Source: Streptomyces sp. PH10-H1
GTDB lineage: Bacteria; Actinomycetota; Actinomycetes; Streptomycetales; Streptomycetaceae
Length of the DNA: 64,000 bases
Assembly: GCF_030063355.1 (NCBI RefSeq)
Contig: NZ_JASISZ010000010.1
Span: 83,012 to 147,011, forward strand
Direction of reading: 5' to 3'
Under the pieces are notes generated by a model. It was not told the DNA's origin and searched no databases. It saw only the letters and a program-made list of their open reading frames with translations. The translations under genes were made by a program, and so were the position numbers. Shown here piece after piece: positions 26,328-35,000 of the stretch (positions are counted from its first letter, which is position 1; each line of letters starts with the position of its first letter).

Positions 26328-26351
26328 CTCTACCCTAACGTTAGAGTAGAG
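26328..26351. promoter_or_regulatory. MerR operator between SulP and MerR genes
   Basis: 24-bp dyad CTCTACCCTAAC / GTTAGAGTAGAG, 11 of 12 positions paired, centred on CTAACGTTAG. Actinobacterial MerR-family regulators bind dyads of this kind within the promoter spacer. Confidence 0.7.
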
Positions 26352-26412
26352 ATCGGCGGGGGCCGCATGGGACGCGGCCCGCCAGGACGAGACGGACCAG
26401 AGGATCACGGGC

Positions 26413-26826
26413 GTGGACGACAAGCACATGCAGATCGGCGAAGTCGCCGCGCGGACCGAACTGTCCCTGCGCACCATCCGGCACTACGAGGAGACCGGCC
26501 TGGTCGCCCCCTCCGCCCGCTCGCAGGGTGGTTTCCGCCTCTACACCGAGACCGATGTGCAGCGGCTCATGGTCATCCGCCGCATGAAGCCGCTTGGCTT
26601 CACCCTCGACCAGATGCGCGACCTCCTCGACGCCACCGACCTCCTCGACGCCGACGGCGACCTCGATGCCGGTGAGCGGGAGGCCCTGCTGACCCGCGTA
26701 CGCGAGTACGAGCAGGCCGCCGCCGAGCAGGTCGACAAGCTCCGCGTCCAGCTGGCCCGTGCCGAGGACTTCGCCGCCACCCTCCGCACCCGCCTGGAAC
26801 AGAACGTCCCCGCCGCCCGTCCCTGA
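26413..26826 (+). CDS. MerR-family transcriptional regulator
   Basis: 137 residues. N-terminal winged HTH: IGEVAARTELSLRTIRHYEE and TGLVAPSARSQGGFRLYTET. A long coiled coil follows from residue 85 (REALLTRVREYEQAAAEQVD). No cysteine pair for metal or redox binding is present, and no drug-binding domain, so the signal is not apparent. GTG start with AGAGGATC upstream; an ATG five codons later would give a more standard MQIGE start. Divergent from SulP, with a dyad operator between them. Confidence 0.9.
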   Translation: MDDKHMQIGEVAARTELSLRTIRHYEETGLVAPSARSQGGFRLYTETDVQRLMVIRRMKPLGFTLDQMRDLLDATDLLDADGDLDAGEREALLTRVREYEQAAAEQVDKLRVQLARAEDFAATLRTRLEQNVPAARP

Positions 26827-26886
26827 ATCGCTCCTCCTCCCGTCGACGTCCTCGGGCACGCCAGGAGTCCGCCTGTACTGAGAGGA

Positions 26887-27444
26887 CTACCTGGGTGTGG
26901 TCGGTTCTGACCGGTTGAGCTGGGCCATGAGCTCGCGGTTGGCCGCGCGGGCTGCGGCCAGGTCGTCGTCTCGTTCCTGGAGTTTCAACTCCAGGTCGAT
27001 GAGCTGCTGTTCGAGGGTGGTGATCCGGGCTTTGAAGTGCTCGGTGTCCTCCGGCCCCCCGGCGCCGGTCTCGCGCCAGACCTGGTCGCCGAGCACTTCG
27101 CTGAGCCGCGCTTCGAGGCGGCGGACCTGGGCGGCAAGGCGGGCGGTGCGGGCGTCGGCGGCCGCGAGGTCGGCCTTGAGTGAGGCCCGGCTGACGGCCG
27201 GGCCTCGGCCGCCGGGGGCGGTGACGGGTTCGGCGGCCTGGGCGTGGATCTGGGCGAGGAGGTCGCGGTGGCGGTAGAGGAAGGTGCGGTCGACGCCCGC
27301 GTGCCGGGCGATTGCGGTGACACTGATGTCCGTGCCGTTCTTCGCCGCGTCCGCCAGGGCGGCGAGAACGCGCTGGCGGCGGCGTCCGGTATCGGCGCGG
27401 CGGCCCACGACCATGGCCTGGACTGCGGGTTGGGGGGCGGTCAT
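26887..27444 (-). CDS. DUF6262-like small transposition protein (TnpC-like) of the broken Tn554-like module
   Basis: 185 residues. An N-terminal HTH (SVTAIARHAGVDRTFLYRHR) is followed by a coiled coil (LKADLAAADARTARLAAQVR and LEARLSEVL). A second coiled coil follows (ITTLEQQLIDLELKLQERDD). This architecture is that of TnpC/DUF6262 proteins found as the third gene of Tn554-type modules. Its ATG overlaps the stop of the upstream recombinase (ATGA). The protein itself appears intact even though both partner recombinases are broken. Confidence 0.8.
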   Translation of the reverse strand: MTAPQPAVQAMVVGRRADTGRRRQRVLAALADAAKNGTDISVTAIARHAGVDRTFLYRHRDLLAQIHAQAAEPVTAPGGRGPAVSRASLKADLAAADARTARLAAQVRRLEARLSEVLGDQVWRETGAGGPEDTEHFKARITTLEQQLIDLELKLQERDDDLAAARAANRELMAQLNRSEPTTPR

Positions 27445-29032
27445 GCGGGTCGCTCCACTCGGAGGTCGGGCAAGGGCCGGCGGATGCGGGGCATGCCGAG
27501 GAAGTTCTGCCGCATCTGTCGGACGATCTGGGCGGCCTTCTGGATCTCGGCGCGTTCGGCCTCGGTGAGCGTGTTGACGTCGTCGGTGACCCGCTGGATC
27601 AGACGCCGGATGCGGGTGATCTCAGCATCCGACGGGGTGGCCTCGGCGCGGGCCCAGTCGTCGGCCTCGGACATCGATCTCAGCTTCTCCCGCTGCCGGA
27701 GCAGGTCGTCGAGGTAAGTACGCAGGTCGGGAAGGTAGGAGACGTCGGTGGAGAAGTGATCACAGCCCACGCAGCGGAAGCGGAGCGGGCAGGCTCCGCC
27801 GCCGGCGGCCACGTTGGAGGGCTCGGAGCAGGTGCCGAAGGGGACGACGACCGCGCCGATGGCCCGGCGGGCGCGTTCGGCGTCGAGCACGCTGGTGACC
27901 GCGCCCCAGATGCGGGCGCCGTGCCGGTCGAACTGCAACTGGGTGACGCGCTCGACCGCCTCCCGCAGGCGTACTTCCTTCACCTGGTAGTACGTCCTGG
28001 TGGTCTGGTAGTTCTCGTGATCCATGAGCTCGGCCAGGACGTCGATGGGGACGCCGGCGTCCGCGTGGCGCTGGGCGAAGGAGTGCCGGTAGGCGTAGGG
28101 GAAGATCTTCTCCTTGTCGAAGACAGTGCCGTCGTCGAGGACGAAATCGGGCAGGGACTCGACCCACTCACGGTGCATGCCACTGAGGTGGTTGGCGTCG
28201 ACCGAGCGGTCCCCGCGAAGGTTCAGGTTCAGCGCGGGCAGCAGAACCAGCTGGGACGGCGGCCGGTCGGGGAAGCGTTCGCGTACGCGTTTCTGCTGCG
28301 CGATGATCAGCTCGGCGGTCGGCTCATGGATGGGCAATTGCCGCCCCATCCGCTGTTCCTTCCAGTTGTTGTAGAGCAGCACCGGCTTCTTCTGGCTGTC
28401 GCGGGTGAGGCAGTTCAGGTCCAGGCGGCAGATCTCCTCGGGCCGGCGGCCCGTGTCCATCAGCAGCTCGACGCTCAGCCGTATCTCGTAGCAGGTCATC
28501 GCCTCGAAGGTGTCCAGGTGGGCGCCGAGCTGGCGCATCACCTCGGCCGGGAGGTCCTGGCCCTCTTCCGAGGGCTCCGGCGGCTTGGGGACATCGTGGC
28601 GGGTGATGACGAAGTCGTCCGGCAGACCCGCCAGCGGCCCCTGCGGACGGGTCAGGCCCATAGCCCGTCCCTCCCGGAGCACGTTGCGGGCCTTGCCGAC
28701 GTAGGCGATGCGCGTGCGGGTGGTCATCTGGCCGTTGGCTTCGAGGAACGACATCCTGTTCAGGAAGTTCTCAATGTCGGCGCGGGCCAGCGCGGCCTTG
28801 TCCATGCCGCGGTCGGGCCGGGCTCGCAAGGTGTCCGAGAGCTTGGCCAGGCCGTGAAGATGCTGTTGCGCGTGCGAGGAAGCACTCTTGGAACGGACCT
28901 TGGAGAGGTAGTCACGAGCCCAGCGTCTGGCACTCTCCCGCAGCCACGGCTGGTGGATCATGGTGAAGACGAGCGAGCCGCGGTGCCCGAACGCCACTAG
29001 GGCCTGTCCTGTCGATCTTGACCGGCCAGCGG

Positions 29033-29716
29033 TCACACTCCGATGAAGCTCACCGTTTCTGTCATGTCCGCCCGCTCGGTGCGCAGTTGCGGCACGCCCT
29101 CCTTCTCGTACCCCACTGAGACGCCGCAGAACAGTACGAGTCCGTCATCGGCTCCGACTGCCCGGCTGGCAGTCTCCCGGTACACGGTCCACATCACCTG
29201 GGGGCAACTGTGCAGCCCCTCGGCCCTCAACAACAGCATGACCGTCTGCAGGTACATCCCCGCGTCAGCCCACTGTCCGGGCCCCATCCTTCGGTCGAGG
29301 TAGCAGAACAGTACGGCCGGCGCTCCGAACGCCTCCGAGTTCAAGGTGGCGATCTTCCTGGGCCGGTCTGGGTCGTCGCGCTCGATCCCCAGCGATGCGT
29401 ACCGCTGGGCGGCGGCAGCAGCAAAGCGGTCCAGATACGGCGAGGCCAGCCCGTCCGGGTACATCGGGTACTCACGCTCGTCGCCGGGGTCCCCCGCCAG
29501 TGCCCTGGATGTTGCGGCCCGCTTGAGTTCCGCCAAGGGTTCACCGATCACGACGTACAGATGCCACGGCTGGAGGTTCCCGCTGGACGGAGCCCGCGTC
29601 GCTGCGGTCAGCACTCGTTCGAGCACCTCCTTGGGCACGGGCTCATCGCTGAACGCCCGCACGGCCCGGCGACTGTCCACGGCCTCATACACATCCACGA
29701 CTTCGCGTCCTCTCAT
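29033..29716 (-). CDS. Nitroreductase family protein (IS passenger)
   Basis: A 227-residue FMN-dependent nitroreductase-fold enzyme. Seen: DSRRAVRAFSDEPVPKEVLE (FMN phosphate-binding Arg-rich start), ATRAPSSGNLQPWHLYVV (FMN isoalloxazine site) and DAGMYLQTVMLLLRAEGLHS. These enzymes reduce nitroaromatics, quinones or other acceptors with NAD(P)H. It lies inside the IS, between the left inverted repeat and the transposase, and is transcribed divergently from the transposase. It looks intact. Confidence 0.88.
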   Translation of the reverse strand: MRGREVVDVYEAVDSRRAVRAFSDEPVPKEVLERVLTAATRAPSSGNLQPWHLYVVIGEPLAELKRAATSRALAGDPGDEREYPMYPDGLASPYLDRFAAAAAQRYASLGIERDDPDRPRKIATLNSEAFGAPAVLFCYLDRRMGPGQWADAGMYLQTVMLLLRAEGLHSCPQVMWTVYRETASRAVGADDGLVLFCGVSVGYEKEGVPQLRTERADMTETVSFIGV

Positions 29717-29811
29717 TCAACCGGGCCCCTCCACCGTATTGAGCCTTCAGTACCGAGCATCGCCGGGGGTTGGAAGACGCCCCGACCTTCAGTCCAGTCG
29801 TTGACAGGACC

Positions 29812-30741
29812 GTGAGAGACAGAGGTGACTTGACGGACGCTCAGTGGGAACGGCTGAAACCGCTTCTACCGGTCAGCAATGGGCGCTGTGGCAGGTGGCG
29901 GGACCACCGCCAGGTCGTGAACGGGGTGCTGTACCGGATCCGCACGGGCGCGCACTGGCGCGATCTGCCGGAGCGGTACGGACCGTGGAAAACGGTGCAC
30001 GAGCGGCATCGCCGCTGGTCGGCGGACGGAACATGGGAGATGCTCCTGCGGCGGATCCAGGCCGAGGCGGACGCGGCTGGCGAGATCGACTGGGATGTCT
30101 CGGTCGACTCGACGTCCGTGCGCGCACACCACCACGCCGCCGGCGCCCGGCACGCTCCGCCGCCCGCCATCAAAGAGGGGCTCCGCCCAGGCGGTCAGAG
30201 CCGCTCGGGTTTGGGCGGAACTGATCGACCGGCTGGCGGAGGTGGCGAGGGAGGTGAGGCGCTCGGCCGATCGCGCGGCGGGTTCACTACCAAGATCCAC
30301 CTGAGCGCGGACGGCCGCTGCAGAGTGCTCTCGCTGGTCATCACGCCTGGGCAGTGCGCCGACTGCACCCAATTCGAGGCAGTCGTGGACCGGATCTGCG
30401 TACCGCGGCTGGCCTGTGGCAGGCCACGTACGAAGCCGGACAGCGTCAGTGCCGACAAGGGCTACAGCAACCGCCGAACTCGCCGCTACCTGCTCAGACG
30501 CGGAATCCGGCACGTCATCCCGGAGAAGGCCGACCAGGCAGCCAACCGGGTGCGCCGCGGCCGCTCCGGGGGCCGACCGCCCGGTTTCGACAAGGACCTC
30601 TACAAGAAGCGCAACACCGTCGAACGGGCTATCAACAAACTGAAGACCCTCCGCGCGGTTGCAACCAGGTTCGACAAGCGCGGCTACGTCTACCTCGGAA
30701 CCGTTACCGCAGCCGCGCTCGTCATCTGGCTCCGCTCATGA
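29812..30741 (+). CDS. IS5-family DDE transposase
   Basis: About 309 residues from a GTG (VRDRGDLTDAQWERLKPLLP, DUF4096-like N domain). An in-frame start 42 bases upstream would add 14 residues. Catalytic residues: Asp in VSVDSTSVRAH, Asp in VSADKGYSNRRTRRYL and Glu in KKRNTVERAINKLKTLRAVA. KIHLSADGRCRVLSLVITPG is the usual segment between them. It ends 15 bases before the right inverted repeat. No frameshift is seen, so it may be active. Confidence 0.92.
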   Translation: MRDRGDLTDAQWERLKPLLPVSNGRCGRWRDHRQVVNGVLYRIRTGAHWRDLPERYGPWKTVHERHRRWSADGTWEMLLRRIQAEADAAGEIDWDVSVDSTSVRAHHHAAGARHAPPPAIKEGLRPGGQSRSGLGGTDRPAGGGGEGGEALGRSRGGFTTKIHLSADGRCRVLSLVITPGQCADCTQFEAVVDRICVPRLACGRPRTKPDSVSADKGYSNRRTRRYLLRRGIRHVIPEKADQAANRVRRGRSGGRPPGFDKDLYKKRNTVERAINKLKTLRAVATRFDKRGYVYLGTVTAAALVIWLRS

Positions 30742-31656
30742 TCGCCAGGACACTGCCTAGGTCCCACTCGTCCTTGGCGTACTCACCCTCGGGGGTCTTC
30801 ACCGCCCGAAGCGCGTAGATGCGGGTCCGGTTCAGCAAGGTGAGAGCCACGCTGTTCGCAGCCGGATCGGGAACATCCTCCAGGCGCTGGGCGAGCGAGG
30901 GGCGAATCGTCTTGTCGATCAAGGCACGGAAGTTCCCAATCTCGGTGCGTGCGCCGCGGTGGCAGCGATGCTGGAGTCCGAACAGCAACTGGGCGACGAC
31001 AAGCTCGGGCAGGCCCCTGAAGCTGACCTCAATGCCGTAGCTGGCCGACGGCGCGGTCCGCAGCCACCTCTCCTCATCAAATCCGGGCTGCCGGCGCAGC
31101 GCGGGCAGCGGTTTGCCGTGGGGATGGCACAGTCGCGTGCCGAACTCGCTGATGGCCTGGCGGTTGCAGGCGAGCACCGAGCAGTCCCCCAGGCCGGGCA
31201 GGCCCTTGACGGCCGGATCGGCAAGGAACTGCTCCAACGCGCCGCCGTGCTTGATCATCTGCCACCGGTGGCCACGGCAGACCGGTTCCTTCCCCGAGTT
31301 GTTCCACGGGCGCTCGCAGCCCGCGACCCGGCAGGTCCCGGTGCCCAGGTGCAGGTGGCGTGAGACGCGCGGGACCTTGACGAACTCCTCCTGGGACATC
31401 CCGGACGTGCGGTGGCGGGTGTAGCAGGTGCTGCACAGCTTCTTCCCCCGCACCGGGGACTGGCAGTTGGGCACCGGGCAACTCCTTCCGCCCATGGTGG
31501 GATGGCCCACCGGCGTCAGGACGCGCCGCTCGGCGTTCCAGCCGGCCTCGGTCAGGAAGTCCTCGTTGATCAGCGACCACAGGAAAGCGGTCAGCTCGGT
31601 ATCAGAAGCGTCCGGCGCCGGGGCCGGAGCGGTAACGATCGGCGTAAGCAGGAACG

Positions 31657-32875
31657 TCATCGGACACCGCCAGTGAGCTCGCGCGGCGAAGGCACCGCAT
31701 CAACCGCGTTCCGTAGCCGGTCCGGGGCCGGCGTCAGATACGGCTCAGCGCTGGACAATCGCGCGTGGTCCAGCAAGGCGGCGATCTCGTCCTGGCCGCC
31801 GCCCGCGTCCGCGAAGTTGCTGCCTGCCGCGCACCGCAGCATCCGCGGCGTGATCCTCCTGCTCAGCCCGGCGCGCTTCGACAGCCGCCCGAGCAGTTCC
31901 CCGAGGCTGTCCGTGGTCATCGGGGCGCCCAGCGGCTCGGCGAACAGGTTCACCAGCACGAAGTCGCTCTCCGGGCCGTGCGGCAGCGCCATCCGCTCCA
32001 GCACGTACTGGTCGTGGGCGAGCACCACCAAGTGGTCGACGGGCTTCCACCGGCCCGGTGCCGCGGTCGGCTGCCGCTTCGCCCAGGCCCCGTTCGGGTT
32101 GTCCCGCCGCAGCGTGTGCAGGTGGGAGCCCTGCTTCGGGCAGCCAAGCGCCGACGAGTCCGGCATGAAGTGCATGTCCTCGCGTCGCAGGCCGGCCGCA
32201 CCTCCCGGGCGCAGCCCGGCCCAGCAGCAGCACAATGAACCGGTCCCGGGCACTGTGGCAGGCCAGGAACAGCGCGACGATCTCGCGGTCGGTGGCTCGC
32301 TCGCCCTTCTTGCGCGGGACCTGCACCCGGTGCCGGGGCCGCATCCGATAGCCGGTCACTCCTTCCCCACGGGCCTGCTCCGGCAGGTCCCAGTTCTCCG
32401 CCACCTCATACAGCTGGGCCATCACGAACGAGGGCACCGCCTTCGCCGTGATGCCGTACAGCAGGAACTGCCGCACCCCCGCCAGGACGTTCTGGATCCG
32501 GGCCGGCTCACGTGCAGGCTCCGCCCCCGGCCCCGGGTACACCAGCCCGGTCCCCGATGGGCGGTCGATGCCCGTGACCGCCTTCGAGCCGAACTTCAGC
32601 CAGACGACGAACATCGCCAGCTCCTCGGCCGCCACCCGCCAGTCGCGGCCCGTCCGGATGCACCAGCGCAAGTACAGCGCGATGTGCCCGGCGTACGTGC
32701 GGGTCGTCAGCTCGGCCTGGTCCTTGCCGAACCGCACGTGCCGCAGGAACGCGTCGGCCTCCGGGACCACGGCCAGGTCGTCGTCCAGGACGGTCCAGTA
32801 CCGGACACCGGACGGGAGTTGAACAGGAAAGGCCCTCAAGGGTCTCCTCCGAATCTCTTGTGCAACGTGTCGCAA
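31657..32875 (-). pseudogene. Tyrosine recombinase TnpA-like, frameshifted
   Basis: The first part (MRHVAQEIRRRPLRAFPVQL to SARDRFIVLLL) and the second part (AGLRPGGAAGLRREDMHFMP to the stop at 31657) read in different frames that switch near 32220. Together they make a tyrosine recombinase of about 405 residues. SAM-like core-binding domain, Arg I in AGLRPGG, box II ITPRMLRCAAGSNFAD with a missing His, ALLDHARLSS and a final Tyr in AEPYL. Both the frameshift and the degraded box II argue that it is dead, although a sequencing error in the G/C-run at the shift cannot be excluded. Its stop overlaps tnpB (ATGA). Confidence 0.82.
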
Positions 32876-33221
32876 CAGCCACGACAGCCCCAGAGATACT
32901 AGAGAAAACCCCAGCTCACACAGCTAGTGCAGCGTCACGCCACACTCGTAGAAAGCCGGGAGAACAGTGCACCGATCAACTCCGTCCCACTACCCGGCCC
33001 GGCCGTCCTTCCGTCGGGCGGGGTAGGGCCCGACCGAACCCGCGCACCGCACGGCCTGTTCCCCCACGCCGTAACCGTCGCCGGGGACGCGCGCAGAGCT
33101 GACGCGCACGACATTCAGGCCGCCGCCACCGTCGGGAGCCATGTGCGCCCCGCGCCACGAAGGTGACAGTGAGCCGGCCCGGAGGCCGCCACCGGGCGTG
33201 GAGCCCGGTTACGCTTCTCCC
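32876..33221. other. Intergenic stretch between the broken module and the MarR gene
   Basis: No gene or strong hairpin recognised. It should contain the tnpA promoter and the MarR promoter. A TTGTGCAACGTGTCGCAACA stretch next to the tnpA start has an imperfect dyad (GCAAC / GTGTCGC) of unknown meaning. Confidence 0.4.
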
Positions 33222-33728
33222 ATGCCCGAGCAGTCGCACCCCGAGACCTCCGCCCCCCGGGGCGTCAGCACGGTCCCGGAGGCCCACCTTCTGACCGACG
33301 CGGTCACCCGGCTGCGGCGTGCCCTGCGTGCCTCGATCCGCAGCGAATTCCCCTGGGAGGCGCTGCCGATGGCGCAGGTGGAGCTGCTGCAGGTCCTCGG
33401 TGAGCACACCCCGGCCCGCGTCGGTGACCTGGCCCAGCGTCAGCGCCTGGCGGCCAGCACCGTCAGCGGCATCATCGGGCAGATGATGACCGCCGGGCTG
33501 GTGGCCCGGGAGGTCGACCCGAACGACCGCCGCGCCTCGGTGGTCACCCTCACCGACGCCGGCCGCGACAAGCTCGCCGCCTGGACCGACGCCCACGAAC
33601 GCCGCATGGACATCGCCCTGTCCACCCTCGACGAGGCCGACCGCGCCGCGCTGCGCGCCGCGCTGCCGGCCCTGTTCCGGATCGCCGCGCACCTCGGCGA
33701 ACCGGCCGACGACGACGCGGCACACTGA
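33222..33728 (+). CDS. MarR-family transcriptional regulator
   Basis: 168 residues. The winged HTH is visible in PMAQVELLQVLGEHTPARVG, RLAASTVSGIIGQMMTAGLV and AREVDPNDRRASVVTLTDAG, the last being the wing with the conserved DxRxxxxxLT. Helical dimerisation segments lie at both ends. MarR proteins usually repress efflux or stress genes and release DNA on binding phenolic or other ligands. No adjacent co-directional target gene; it could bind the CGAAWATNTCG sites before the MFS and lgt genes, but this is a guess. Confidence 0.9.
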   Translation: MPEQSHPETSAPRGVSTVPEAHLLTDAVTRLRRALRASIRSEFPWEALPMAQVELLQVLGEHTPARVGDLAQRQRLAASTVSGIIGQMMTAGLVAREVDPNDRRASVVTLTDAGRDKLAAWTDAHERRMDIALSTLDEADRAALRAALPALFRIAAHLGEPADDDAAH

Positions 33729-33773
33729 CACCCCCGCAGGATCGGACCACACCCGCCCGCAGCATGCCAGGCC

Positions 33774-33793
33774 GGGCCGCTGATCAGCGGCCC
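33774..33793. terminator. Convergent terminator between MarR and PAP2 genes
   Basis: Perfect 20-bp palindrome GGGCCGCTGATCAGCGGCCC. It overlaps the last codons of the PAP2 gene and can serve both directions. Confidence 0.6.
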
Positions 33794-34431
33794 GCACCGG
33801 CGTCGGCCGCTGCCGCGCTCAGCAAGGGGCGCAGCCGCCCGGCGGACAACGAGGCCACCAGGGGAGCGGCAAAGCGCCGCAGCACCAGGCTGACCGCCAG
33901 CGCGACGGGAAGAGCGATCACGGCCGAGCCCGCCACATCATGCGGGTAGTGAGCCCCGACATAGACGCGGGTGAAGCCCTCCAGCACCGCGAAGACCGCC
34001 GCGATCAGGCTCAGCCTGCGGTCCAGCACAAACAGTGCCGCCACCGTCGCCGCCGCCACCGTGGTGTGGCCACTGGGGAAGGCGTAGTCACCCGGCGCCG
34101 GACAGGCATCGACGATGTACGCGTGGGGCAGCGACCGGCACGGCCGCACCTCCGCCACCACCTTCTTGACCACCTCCGCGACGGCGAACGCCACCATCAC
34201 GCACACCGGCGCGGCCAGCGCCAGCGTCATCGCATCGGCATCCCGGCGCCGCGCGGACCACCAGCCCGCCACCATCAGCAGCGCGAACACCCCCAGCCCC
34301 AGGTTTGTCCACGCCTCCACTGTGCCGTTGAGCCAGGCCGTATGCCGGGCGAAGTCCGTGACGGTGGTGAACCACGAGCCGTCGATGTGCGAGCCGTCGA
34401 AAGCCAGCGTCACCGGGGAAGCAACGGTCAT
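33784..34431 (-). CDS. PAP2-family phosphatase (undecaprenyl-diphosphatase-like)
   Basis: About 215 residues, five to six TM helices, with all three PAP2 motifs: KKVVAEVRPCRSLP (KX6RP), YAFPSGHTTVAAATVAALFV (PSGH) and RVYVGAHYPHDVAG (RX5HX3D). Enzymes of this type dephosphorylate undecaprenyl diphosphate (BcrC-like, bacitracin resistance) or phosphatidate. ATG at MTVASPVTLAF is preferred; a start 26 codons upstream is possible. It is divergent from the BlaI-type repressor gene and the two BlaI operators lie between them, so it may belong to the same regulon. Confidence 0.85.
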   Translation of the reverse strand: MTVASPVTLAFDGSHIDGSWFTTVTDFARHTAWLNGTVEAWTNLGLGVFALLMVAGWWSARRRDADAMTLALAAPVCVMVAFAVAEVVKKVVAEVRPCRSLPHAYIVDACPAPGDYAFPSGHTTVAAATVAALFVLDRRLSLIAAVFAVLEGFTRVYVGAHYPHDVAGSAVIALPVALAVSLVLRRFAAPLVASLSAGRLRPLLSAAAADAGAGR

Positions 34432-34532
34432 CAGGCAGGATCCTTCGAGATCGGGGCCGGCGAACGCAACCGTGCACTGCCGCGACGGTGCACGGACAGC
34501 AGCAGGCATGGCACACTCGGAACCAATAAACT

Positions 34533-34568
34533 TCTACAAGCTTGTAGATGGTCTACAGGACTGTAGAC
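34533..34568. promoter_or_regulatory. Two BlaI/MecI-type operators
   Basis: TCTACAAGCTTGTAGA (34533-34548, perfect palindrome) and GTCTACAGGACTGTAGAC (34551-34568, 8-bp arms). Both carry the TACA/TGTA half-sites recognised by BlaI/MecI repressors. They lie 24-59 bases before the blaI-like start and upstream of the divergent PAP2 gene. Confidence 0.88.
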
Positions 34569-34591
34569 GATGAACGGAAGGAACCCAACCC

Positions 34592-34987
34592 GTGAACTCC
34601 GAGCGCCCCGCGGAACCCCCGGGCGAGCGTCGGCCGGGCGGCGCCCTGGAAGGTGAGGTCATGGCCGTGCTGCAGGCGGCGCCCGAGGCCCTCACGCCGC
34701 CCCAGGTGCGGGAGCAGCTCAGCGGATCCGTGGCCTACAGCACGGCGGTGACGGTCCTGTCCCGGTTGTACGACAAGGGACTGCTCAGTCGCACCAGACA
34801 GGGCCGCGCTTACGCGTACACCCCCGTCACCGACGCGCACGGCCTCACCGCCCGGCGCATGCGCCAGGTGATGGAGACCGATTCCGACCGCGAGGCCGTC
34901 CTGACCCGCTTCGTGGACGACCTTGCCGCAGGTGACGAGCAGCTCCTGCGCCAGCTCCTGGGCACGGACCTGCCCCGCGACCAGTGA
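34592..34987 (+). CDS. BlaI/MecI/CopY-family repressor
   Basis: 131 residues. The winged-helix domain covers GALEGEVMAVLQAAPEALTP, PQVREQLSGSVAYSTAVTVL and SRLYDKGLLSRTRQGRAYAY, followed by a C-terminal helical dimerisation region. GTG start with GGAAGGA upstream. In this family the repressor is cleaved or released after signalling by an M56 membrane peptidase, which is encoded 13 bases downstream here. Two matching operators precede it. Confidence 0.93.
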   Translation: MNSERPAEPPGERRPGGALEGEVMAVLQAAPEALTPPQVREQLSGSVAYSTAVTVLSRLYDKGLLSRTRQGRAYAYTPVTDAHGLTARRMRQVMETDSDREAVLTRFVDDLAAGDEQLLRQLLGTDLPRDQ

Positions 34988-35000
34988 GGGCGCGCCGTTG

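Larger units (their letters stand above)
29001..30756. mobile_element. IS5-family insertion sequence carrying a nitroreductase gene
   Basis: 1756 bp flanked by a 4-bp target duplication CTAG (28997-29000 and 30757-30760). Terminal inverted repeats: left GGCCTGTCCTGTCGATCTTG, right (inverted) GCAGTGTCCTGGCGATCATG, 15 of 20 positions alike. It encodes an IS5-type DDE transposase on the plus strand and, unusually, a nitroreductase on the minus strand. CTAG or TA duplications are typical of IS5-family subgroups. Exact removal restores the host recombinase frame. Confidence 0.9.
27441..31660 (-). pseudogene. Tyrosine recombinase TnpB-like, interrupted by a 1756-bp IS
   Basis: The N-terminal half (30757-31660) holds three Cys-rich zinc-finger-like units, for example SCPVPNCQSPVRGKKLCSTC, CRVAGCERPW and DCSVLACNRQAI. 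The C-terminal half (27441-29000) is the catalytic domain: RRPEEICRLDLNCLTRD (Arg I), YAYRHSFAQRHADAGVPIDV (Arg II region), LMDHENYQTTRTYYQV (H/D and Tyr). Removing the IS and one CTAG copy joins EWDL to VAFGHRGSL and restores one 819-codon frame. ATGA overlaps with both neighbours show the original operon. The gene is inactive as it stands. Confidence 0.9.

Noticed and set aside
29720..29811. A second IS end between nitroreductase and transposase
   Set aside because: No sequence resembling the inverted repeats was found here, while the outer ends have matching repeats, a CTAG duplication and restore the host frame.
31412..32902. Long plus-strand frame opposite the broken recombinase genes
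   Set aside because: The minus strand carries clear tyrosine-recombinase motifs; the plus frame is a shadow.
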